A stretch of 46,052 bases of DNA, from NCBI GenBank assembly GCA_026415325.1, contig JAOAHH010000043.1, positions 1 through 46,052 on the forward strand, written 5' to 3'. The translations under genes were made by a program, and so were the position numbers. Position 1 is the stretch's first letter, and every line of letters begins with the position of its first letter. This document shows positions 37,074-44,427 of the stretch, piece after piece. The notes under the pieces were generated by a model. That model was not told the origin of the DNA. It worked only from the letters and a program-made list of their open reading frames with translations, and did not search any database. The DNA comes from Thermodesulfobacteriota bacterium (lineage in GTDB: Bacteria; Desulfobacterota; WTBG01; CAIYCZ01; CAIRTM01).

Positions 37074-39302
37074 ATGTACTTAATACAGCGATATGCTTTA
37101 TTTTTTTTCCTTATTGTCTGTTTTTCCCTTATTGGGTGTGGAGGGAATGCATCATCGCCGTTTAAACATGTGCGCACCTCTCCTAAGCTGAAACCTTTTT
37201 CGTCCTGCGAAAGTCTCGAGACAGCACTTAAAGAACATTTGAAGCAAGAAATGCGCGTCTATCTTGAGCAGGTGCGTGATATTCGCTATTACGGGTATGA
37301 GGGCGGAGACAAAGATGCCCCCACCAATGAGGGAGACAATCGTGAAGAAGGGGTTGATTATTCCGGTACCAACAACCAAGAAACGGGTGTTGATGAAGGC
37401 GATATAGTGAAGACGGATGGATATGCCCTCTATGTTCTCAGCGGAACGACATTGCAGGTGCTCGGAATTCCTGAATTCGGACAGCTTACCCAAGAGAGCT
37501 CGCTGAAGATTGAAGGCCAGCCGTTACAGTTGTTGATCTATAAGCAACGGTCAGGCGGCAGGGCAGTACGGGCAGTTGTGTTTTCCTCTGTTTGGACGGA
37601 TATGCTTGCAAAAGACCATCCGCTCATGTCTGCGTTGATAAGCGGCAGAACATTGTATGGTGGCGCACTTGATGGCGTTTACCCCTGCTATGGGTTGACA
37701 AAGCTCACGGTAATCGATCTTACTGATATATCTGCGCCGACCGTCATTCGAGAGGTATACGTTGAGGGTTATTATCAGACAAGCCGTGCCATTGGGTCTG
37801 TTATACGTATGGTCTCCTATGCGTGGATGGATATTGCAGGACTACGTTATTGGCCCGAGATACCTGAAGAGTATTACTCATCGGATAACCAAACATGGCG
37901 TGATCGGGTATGGCAGGAGGCTATCCAGAAGACAGTCGACTATAACAATGCCTTGATCGACAGCGCAACATTGTACGATCTTGTTCCCCGCATGTATGAA
38001 ATGGTCGAAGACGGTCAGGTTATTATCTATGACCCTGCTTCTACTATGTGTGCTCAATTTACTATTGCGCAGGACGGTATGAGCCGCGGTTTCACGTCGC
38101 TGCTGAGCCTTGACCTTGCTGATGATGCCGCAGCTCTTGATAGTGATCTTATCGTAAGTACGTGGAGCACGGTCTATGCATCGGCACAGTCGCTGCTTAT
38201 TGCCGAACCGGCGCAGGACTGGTGGTGGTATTGGAACAACACTACCTACGATGAAGCAACCAATATTCATCGTTTTGCCCTTGACCCTGAGGGAACGGCA
38301 CAATACACCGGAAGCGGCCGTGTTGATGGCACAATAGAAAATCAGTTCTGCCTTTCAGAACACAACGGTGTGGTCAGGGTTGCGGCAACAACCGGCACGT
38401 GGCGGAGGTGGTGGGAACAGAATCAAGAGCCGCCCGAAACTCATATTTTTGTGCTGCAACACGGTGATAATGCGACCCTTAATGTAACTGGCACGGTGAG
38501 CGGCATTGCCAAAGGTGAGCATTTGTGGGCAGCCCGTTTCATCGGAGAGAAAGCGTATCTTGTCACGTTTCGCAACACAGATCCGCTGTGGACTGTTGAC
38601 CTGAGCGATCCGGCTCAACCCAAAGTCATCGGAAAACTTGAAGTGCCCGGTGTAGCAACCTATATTCATCCGCTCGATGATGCCCATTTATTGACGGTCG
38701 GATATGGTGGTGATGACCAAGGGCTTGACGGATCAATTCATGTTGCCTTGTTTGATGTGCATGATATGAGTTCACCTCAGCTTATTGACACCCACGCACT
38801 GCATGCTGTTGATGAGGACAATCAGACATCATCATGGGGATGGACCGAGGCACTCTATGAACATAAGGCTTTTCAGTACTGGCCGCAGAAAAAGATGCTT
38901 GCCATACCATTAAGTGCATCAAAATTCATCGACCGTGGTGCGGAGGGAGTTGTATATGAATATGTAAGTACGCTTCGGCTTATTTCCGTTGATGCTATGA
39001 GCGGTTTTACCACTTATGGAACGATTGACCATTCTTTGTTTTTTAATAGCGAAGGATTATCATACTGTTGGTGTTATCATGATATAAGGCGTGCAATTTT
39101 TATGGGGAATTTTATCTATGCACTTAGCGAGCGCGGTGTTACGGCTCATAACCTTGACTCGATGAAACAAACAGCATCTCTGTCATTACCCGGAACCGAG
39201 TGCCAAGCAATGAAACAGTATGGATTGCGAAACGGCATAGCAAATACGATTCTAGAACGTCATGCAGGGAACATTTATGCCGAACGGGGGAAATACAGAT
39301 AG
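37074..39302 (+). CDS. large secreted beta-propeller lipoprotein (Beta_propel family)
   Basis: This 742-residue protein has a lipoprotein signal (LFFFLIVCFSLIGCGG, Cys22). The stretch TNNQETGVDEGDIVKTDG (99-116) is the hallmark of the family described as secreted proteins with a C-terminal beta-propeller distantly related to WD-40 repeats. Many blades follow, with YLVTFRNTDPLWTVDLSDP and VPGVATYIHPLDDAHLLTVG as repeated elements. AGGAGG sits 7 bases before the ATG at 37074, so upstream alternative starts are excluded. It is probably anchored in the outer membrane. The family is mostly uncharacterised. It is divergent from xerC. Confidence 0.9.
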   Translation: MYLIQRYALFFFLIVCFSLIGCGGNASSPFKHVRTSPKLKPFSSCESLETALKEHLKQEMRVYLEQVRDIRYYGYEGGDKDAPTNEGDNREEGVDYSGTNNQETGVDEGDIVKTDGYALYVLSGTTLQVLGIPEFGQLTQESSLKIEGQPLQLLIYKQRSGGRAVRAVVFSSVWTDMLAKDHPLMSALISGRTLYGGALDGVYPCYGLTKLTVIDLTDISAPTVIREVYVEGYYQTSRAIGSVIRMVSYAWMDIAGLRYWPEIPEEYYSSDNQTWRDRVWQEAIQKTVDYNNALIDSATLYDLVPRMYEMVEDGQVIIYDPASTMCAQFTIAQDGMSRGFTSLLSLDLADDAAALDSDLIVSTWSTVYASAQSLLIAEPAQDWWWYWNNTTYDEATNIHRFALDPEGTAQYTGSGRVDGTIENQFCLSEHNGVVRVAATTGTWRRWWEQNQEPPETHIFVLQHGDNATLNVTGTVSGIAKGEHLWAARFIGEKAYLVTFRNTDPLWTVDLSDPAQPKVIGKLEVPGVATYIHPLDDAHLLTVGYGGDDQGLDGSIHVALFDVHDMSSPQLIDTHALHAVDEDNQTSSWGWTEALYEHKAFQYWPQKKMLAIPLSASKFIDRGAEGVVYEYVSTLRLISVDAMSGFTTYGTIDHSLFFNSEGLSYCWCYHDIRRAIFMGNFIYALSERGVTAHNLDSMKQTASLSLPGTECQAMKQYGLRNGIANTILERHAGNIYAERGKYR

Positions 39303-39305
39303 AAG

Positions 39306-40079
39306 TCAAAGGGTGCGGCGTTGTTCGAGAAGGGATTTTTCATACATTTCAGCTTCAAAATAATAATATGCGCCGGTTTCCGGAAAATCGTTTTGAATGC
39401 GCCGGAGCAGCGGTATTAGGGTTTCAATATTCCCGTATTGAAGTTCTGCTTGAAATTTATCTATTAGTGCTAATTTTTCAGCAAGTCGTACCCGCTGTGT
39501 GAAAAAATGCTCCATGGCACCGATCTGCAATTCCTTGAGCATGATTTTTTTGAGCAGTCGGAAAGTATGCTGTTCGAGGTCTGCAAATAAAACCGTCAGC
39601 CATGATTCAATATTCATTCCTGAAACCCAATACGGCGGACAATAGTAAGAATAATACCCTTTGTTAAGCTCGGTAAGGCGATCCATCAGACCATAAACAT
39701 CTTCGGGGGTAAACGTGCTTGTACACCACTGACTCGCCGCGCAATGAACTTGATAGTGAAACCCCATTTTTCTGAGCACCGGGTGCCCGTGGAGCCGGCA
39801 CACCAAAGCTCGTCGTTCGTAAACGCTGCATTTGTTATCAGGTGTTTGGAATCTGCAGAGCATGTTGCCGTGATATTCGGGATGTGCAGGAACGATTCGG
39901 GAAAGAATTTGCTGCAATGTGTCGGGTCGGGAAGTGAGGGGGAACATACAATAGCAAAATTCTATCAGTGTCATATGCGGGCTGACGCAGCATTGACCAC
40001 AAGCTTCACAGGGAATATCGGGAACGGCGTTATAGATTTCTTCTTGAAGGGCTTGGTAGGCAGACGACAGTATACCCAT
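39306..40079 (-). CDS. YkgJ-family cysteine-cluster protein
   Basis: The 257-residue product has an N-terminal CEACGQCC cluster (Cys24, 27, 30, 31), followed by Cys75, Cys84 and Cys94 in LCRFQ, KCSVYERR and VCRLHG. This spacing is typical of the YkgJ/CxxCxxCC family, which is thought to bind zinc or an Fe-S cluster. The C-terminal half is helical and not recognised. No signal peptide is visible. It ends convergent with the propeller gene, only 3 bases between stop codons. Confidence 0.85.
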   Translation of the reverse strand: MGILSSAYQALQEEIYNAVPDIPCEACGQCCVSPHMTLIEFCYCMFPLTSRPDTLQQILSRIVPAHPEYHGNMLCRFQTPDNKCSVYERRALVCRLHGHPVLRKMGFHYQVHCAASQWCTSTFTPEDVYGLMDRLTELNKGYYSYYCPPYWVSGMNIESWLTVLFADLEQHTFRLLKKIMLKELQIGAMEHFFTQRVRLAEKLALIDKFQAELQYGNIETLIPLLRRIQNDFPETGAYYYFEAEMYEKSLLEQRRTL

Positions 40080-40185
40080 GCAGAAGGCGCCTCCCTGCGC
40101 CGATCATAAAATTTTTGTAGACATATCCGCTTAACGTATCGGCAAAGCGCAATAAATTCTTAAGTGGTGGTAATACGGTAAGTTT

Positions 40186-40383
40186 TTATGACGGGTTGAG
40201 GATGTCTTTGACGTGTTGCTCAATTATTTCTTGTGCCCGGCTGGCCGTCACAGCAGGCACGATTTCAAAACAGGATATATGTCGGGGATGATTTTTGAAT
40301 AGGGGTAATGTAGTTGCAGGTGGGCAAGCAGCGATTTCGTTTACTATTTTTTTCTGTTTTTTAGGAGTTTGTTGTTTTTTCAT
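40186..40383 (-). CDS. small basic hypothetical protein
   Basis: This 65-codon frame starts with a Lys/Gln-rich N-terminus (MKKQQTPKKQKK) and then turns polar, with IIEQHVKDIL near the end. The ATG at 40383 has only a weak AAGAG site 11 bases upstream. It is codirectional with the cysteine-cluster gene and ends 106 bases before it. I see no family resemblance. It could be a chance frame. Confidence 0.3.
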   Translation of the reverse strand: MKKQQTPKKQKKIVNEIAACPPATTLPLFKNHPRHISCFEIVPAVTASRAQEIIEQHVKDILNPS

Positions 40384-40459
40384 ATGAAGATACTCTTTTA
40401 TCTACAACATAAGCAATCAAATACTGTACCAACTTATTATCTCATCTGCAAAAAATAAT

Positions 40460-40487
40460 TTGTAATGTTATTTCGCTATATTATATA
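40460..40487 (+). promoter_or_regulatory. predicted promoter for the DUF362 gene
   Basis: TTGTAA (40460-40465) and TATATA (40482-40487) are 16 bases apart in the gap before the DUF362 gene, giving a leader of about 100 bases. The rest of the 40080-40592 gap contains only the small doubtful frame at 40186-40383 and a 23-codon frame at 40499-40570. Confidence 0.35.
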
Positions 40488-40592
40488 TGGTGCCCGAGAT
40501 GGATATTAAAAATGCAAAGAGGCATATATTGCCGGATCATTGGCACTTTTTGATACATTGTGCGTTATAAGTGACATCAGGAAATAGTTATA

Positions 40593-41429
40593 ATGGAGTC
40601 GGGACCCCCAACGATTACTGTTATCAAAAACAAAAATGCTGCTCGAGCAGTTGCAGCAGCGCTTGCATCGCTTTCTGCTTGGGATATAGCTATAAAAAGC
40701 CATTCCCATATCCTCATTAAAGTAAATTTGTGTGGTGGGGTTGCTGGTGAGCCGGGGTCGTATACATCAGTCTCTGTTTTGGAGGCGGTACTCGCCGAAG
40801 TATCCTCATTTGCAATGCCGCTCTATATAGGCGAGGCGGACTGTAGCTTCAATGATGCGGAGCATATGTTTACAGCGCTGAACATATACGCATGTGCGAA
40901 GCGCTACGGTGCCCGTGTGGTTAATCTCAGCAAGGGCACTTGGCTTGATCTCCCTGTCCCTAGTCCTTTAAACATGAAAAGCGTACGCGTTGCCGAGGTG
41001 TTTCACAATGCTTTTATTATCAGTGTTCCGGTATTGAAAACTCATCCATGGACAAATGTAACCATCACGATGAAAAATATGTACGGCGCCATATATCCGC
41101 GAGAAAAGTCGGTTTATCACAGCGGTCTTGATGAGAATATTGTCGATATTAACAAAGTGATCAAGCCGCACCTCAGTATTGTCGACGGAACAGTTGCCGT
41201 AGTTTCCGGCGGCTTTAAATACGGTTTATGGGTTGGGTCTCCGCCGACACGTCTTGATTGCATAATTGTCGGCCAAGATCCGGTTGCTGTTGATGCTCTC
41301 GGGGCTAAGATTCTCGGGCATGACCCTGACCATATCGGTTACATTAAAAAAGCTGCACAGCAAAGATTGGGAATATGCAAAATTGAGGACATCAACCTCA
41401 CGGGCAATGGGGTGTCGCTGTTAGCATGA
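40593..41429 (+). CDS. DUF362 domain protein
   Basis: The 278-residue protein has the DUF362 core: ILIKVNLC (40-47), VPVLKTHPWTNVTITMKNMY (from about 149) and KPHLSIVDG followed by a C-terminal GQDPVAVDALGAKILG. The family is common in anaerobes and deltaproteobacteria, often fused to a ferredoxin-like 4Fe-4S domain. Here no CxxCxxC ferredoxin motif is present, so this is the stand-alone form. AGGAAA lies about 9 bases before the ATG. It converges with the membrane glycosyltransferase gene 19 bases downstream. Biochemical function is unknown. Confidence 0.9.
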   Translation: MESGPPTITVIKNKNAARAVAAALASLSAWDIAIKSHSHILIKVNLCGGVAGEPGSYTSVSVLEAVLAEVSSFAMPLYIGEADCSFNDAEHMFTALNIYACAKRYGARVVNLSKGTWLDLPVPSPLNMKSVRVAEVFHNAFIISVPVLKTHPWTNVTITMKNMYGAIYPREKSVYHSGLDENIVDINKVIKPHLSIVDGTVAVVSGGFKYGLWVGSPPTRLDCIIVGQDPVAVDALGAKILGHDPDHIGYIKKAAQQRLGICKIEDINLTGNGVSLLA

Positions 41430-41448
41430 CAGGCGGTTATACCTGCAG

Positions 41449-43680
41449 TCAATGAGCAGTATTGTGGTGAAGAGAAGCTGGAATGATATATTGGGCTACA
41501 AACGACTGCATTAACGGGTGGTGAGGACTTGATAATAGCTCCTCAAGCAAGCCTTGCCATAGCAGTGGTTGTATATCGCGTGGCATGAGTGAGAGCATCA
41601 TACGGCAGCGTTCCCATTCAATGGAAAGTCCCCGTGTGTATTGTTTTTCACATATATCGGGCGGTATCATGAGCCGACGCCAGTAACGCATAAGGGTTTC
41701 GGCAAATCCCATACCCACACCTTTATAAAATGCGATTTGAAGAGGCTGATTAAGCGTCCGACCAAAACTGCTGTCGAGCGGATAATCAGCTTGCTGCAGC
41801 GGATCAAACAGCATTTCGGCACCAACCAGCATACCGATACCTGCAGCAACATCTGCCTGATAGCGGGGGTCAATATTTATGACGGCATTATAAAGTTGTA
41901 TGAAGCGTTTTTCAGGGGTATATGCTGCCGTTTCACGGTTAAACGCATCAAGAAAATCTTTATAAAACCATTGTTCTGATGATGGCATGTTACGCAATAG
42001 CACTTTTTCGTTCACAAGCGCCGGGTAATATTTATATCCTACATGCCGATATCCCCAAAGGCGGTACAACATATGAGGTCTTTTCTCTTTACAGTATTCG
42101 AGAAGGGGCTTCAGTTTTTCATACGGGGTATCCTGTGCTAGCCGTACGATACCGTACATAAAGTCTTTTATGTAACGCTCCGGGATGGCAGCAAATTCGG
42201 CATCTAATGTCGACATTGGCTCAGGAGACTTCAGTGCTTCTGCCCCGATGTAGGTTCCGAATGCCCGATATGCTTCCCCACGGTGCGATTCAGGATAGTT
42301 CAGAACGAGGTTATGAATCGCTGTTTTCTGAGGCGGGGCAAAATCACCCAGAATAAATTTTGGTGCAAACTGGTCATAATTAAAACCTGTGTATAGAAAT
42401 ATGTTGCCAAAAGATGTCCGATCGCAAAGTGTAGCCGTTTTGTACACAGTAACCAATGAAAAGAATATAGTAATTATTGCACCGACATATGTCAGTATGG
42501 TTTTTCGGGCAGCCGCAAGCAGGGAGAGTGCAGATGCAACGGTGGCAAAATAAAAAGGAAAGAGTATATGGAGCCAACGATAGCGGATGATATCAGGTTC
42601 GTTAAATGTTGCAAACAAGCCAACAAACGGCCAGTACTCAAACGGTGCAACACGCATTGGTGAAAGGCTCAGACACACAAGAAAAAAGACGGGAAACAGC
42701 CCGCAAAACAGAGCCTGCATCAGGGCAGGAGGTAATGTTTTAAACAATCGCAGCCGAATGCCATTAATGCTTTTCGATGCAAAAACCAGGATACAGCATA
42801 GTGATACGAGTATGAGAAGTGAAAAAAGAATCGAGACGATGCCGATAGATCGTGATGGATAGTTGTAGCCTAAAGAATGTGGCACGGAAAAAAGAAAGTT
42901 CTGCAAAAAGGCTCGGATATCAATGCCCGCATCTTTAATGATCGATTTTAAAAACATGCTGCCGGTGCGGGAGGACAGTGAGCGGAGTATCCATGGAGAA
43001 AAACCGATGATGCTCCCTATGCACAATATCCCTATGTTCTTTAGTTGTAACTGATGATGATATACGCCGATGAAGCACAGTATGCAAAAACTTATAAAAA
43101 TGATATATGTATAAAATAGATAAACTCCGCATCCGGCAATAAGACCTGAGAAAAACCACAGCACTGCTGAGTTCTGATGGTGGTGCGAATAGAGTATTTT
43201 AAAAAGAAGCAGTATCTGCAGTGCAATGAGTGGACATATAATATGATGTGAGCTGATGGTTCCGAGCAAATTTAATCGTGCAAAGGTGAGCGGTGGAAGG
43301 GCATATAGTAAAAAGAAAATAAAAGCTGAAAGTTTTCCTTGATATGATGTCAAAAATAAAAACCATATTATTAAGGTGATGAGTGCAGATGTAAGGGCAA
43401 ACATTTTTGTTGAAAACACGGATCGGCCAAAAAGTTTAAAATAGGGGACCAGCAACAACCCCTCGGCCAGCACATCACCAGACCGGTTTAAGTATTCATA
43501 GGCAAAAAGAGGTGCTCTGATATGGCCTTCAAGAATATCACACGCTAAGACGCCGCTTACCGTCTCATCAAAATACGGATGTGCAACATGTGATGGTGCA
43601 AACAGCACAAGGCTCATACGTTGGAGCAGAAAAAGCAGTACGAATAAAAGAAGGGTTATAAGGAAAAAGCGCTGCTTCAT
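41449..43680 (-). CDS. GT39-like polytopic protein with repeat C-terminal domain
   Basis: The N-terminal 440 residues hold about ten or more hydrophobic helices. The first periplasmic loop has FDETVSGVLACDILEGH, with the Asp38-Glu39 pair expected of GT39/ArnT/PMT-type glycosyltransferases that use polyprenyl-linked sugars. The last 270 residues are soluble and unrelated to any family I know. They contain an internal repeat, with GTYIGAEALKSP (from 475) and GMLVGAEMLFDP (from about 616), each followed by FMYGIVRLA or FYKGVGMGF about 30 residues later. The glycosyltransferase part would transfer a sugar on the periplasmic side. The gene stands alone on its strand, convergent to DUF362 and divergent from the SxtJ gene. 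Confidence 0.82.
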   Translation of the reverse strand: MKQRFFLITLLLFVLLFLLQRMSLVLFAPSHVAHPYFDETVSGVLACDILEGHIRAPLFAYEYLNRSGDVLAEGLLLVPYFKLFGRSVFSTKMFALTSALITLIIWFLFLTSYQGKLSAFIFFLLYALPPLTFARLNLLGTISSHHIICPLIALQILLLFKILYSHHHQNSAVLWFFSGLIAGCGVYLFYTYIIFISFCILCFIGVYHHQLQLKNIGILCIGSIIGFSPWILRSLSSRTGSMFLKSIIKDAGIDIRAFLQNFLFSVPHSLGYNYPSRSIGIVSILFSLLILVSLCCILVFASKSINGIRLRLFKTLPPALMQALFCGLFPVFFLVCLSLSPMRVAPFEYWPFVGLFATFNEPDIIRYRWLHILFPFYFATVASALSLLAAARKTILTYVGAIITIFFSLVTVYKTATLCDRTSFGNIFLYTGFNYDQFAPKFILGDFAPPQKTAIHNLVLNYPESHRGEAYRAFGTYIGAEALKSPEPMSTLDAEFAAIPERYIKDFMYGIVRLAQDTPYEKLKPLLEYCKEKRPHMLYRLWGYRHVGYKYYPALVNEKVLLRNMPSSEQWFYKDFLDAFNRETAAYTPEKRFIQLYNAVINIDPRYQADVAAGIGMLVGAEMLFDPLQQADYPLDSSFGRTLNQPLQIAFYKGVGMGFAETLMRYWRRLMIPPDICEKQYTRGLSIEWERCRMMLSLMPRDIQPLLWQGLLEELLSSPHHPLMQSFVAQYIIPASLHHNTAH

Positions 43681-43832
43681 AATCTCGCTTTGTTTGACCC
43701 TATGAACGGTTATGGACCAAAGGACGCATTATAGAGTGTTTTATTAAAGTTCTTTCTCTGTTCTTACGATAGACAGTAAACAACATGCATTTTAGCAAAG
43801 TATTATGATTTAAACTTTTATAGGATACCGTA

Positions 43833-44249
43833 ATGATCGATATTGTTGCAAGAAAAACAACGTCGTTCATACCTAAAAAGATTTCACGTGATCAGGCAAA
43901 AGATACAGGGATGGCAATAACATTGCTTTGCTTGCTACTAGGGTGGTTTGGGAATGTTCGTAATTTTTTTGCGGCCGCTATTGTTAGTTTGCTCATTACT
44001 ATGATTGTACCGCAGGCGATGAATCCGATCGCAAAGTTTTGGTTTGGGTTTTCTCACCTGCTGGGCACTATTATGTCAACCATTATTTTGTCACTCATGT
44101 TTTTTGTCATTGTGACACCTATTGGTGTAGTTCGACGTCTTGCAGGCCATGATTCTTTGCAGCTTAAAAAGTGGAAAAAGGGGAAGGAGTCTGTTTTTAA
44201 AGTACGTGAACATACGTTTACGGCATCTGATATCAAACATCCATACTAA
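43833..44249 (+). CDS. SxtJ-family membrane protein
   Basis: The 138-residue protein has a short basic N-terminus (KKISRDQAKDTGMAI) and three to four membrane helices, the last ending in MFFVIVTPIGVVRRLAGHD. This last motif is the typical SxtJ signature. The family is found beside carbamoyltransferases of the SxtI/NodU type in saxitoxin and other clusters, but its biochemical role is not established. AGGA lies 8 bases before the ATG. It is first of the trio with DUF5989 and the carbamoyltransferase. Confidence 0.87.
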   Translation: MIDIVARKTTSFIPKKISRDQAKDTGMAITLLCLLLGWFGNVRNFFAAAIVSLLITMIVPQAMNPIAKFWFGFSHLLGTIMSTIILSLMFFVIVTPIGVVRRLAGHDSLQLKKWKKGKESVFKVREHTFTASDIKHPY

Positions 44250-44260
44250 TGAGGTGCTTG

Positions 44261-44410
44261 ATGGATTTTCTGAAGGATTTATGGGGTTTCCTTAAAGTTC
44301 GCAAAAAGTTTTGGTTGTTGCCGATTATTCTAACCCTTCTATTGTTTGGTGCGCTGATTGTATTTACAAGCGGCTCGGCTGTCGCTCCGTTTATTTACAC
44401 CCTCTTTTAA
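44261..44410 (+). CDS. DUF5989-family small membrane protein
   Basis: This 49-residue frame begins MDFLKDLWGFLKVRKKFWLL, has one membrane helix (PIILTLLLFGALIVFTSG) and ends APFIYTLF. The residue pattern, length and place between SxtJ and carbamoyltransferase match DUF5989. GAGGTG lies 4 bases before the ATG. It is 12 bases after sxtJ and 17 before the next gene. It probably forms a membrane complex with SxtJ and recruits the soluble carbamoyltransferase; this is inference. Confidence 0.87.
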   Translation: MDFLKDLWGFLKVRKKFWLLPIILTLLLFGALIVFTSGSAVAPFIYTLF

Positions 44411-44427
44411 TCAAGAAAGGCTTTTTA

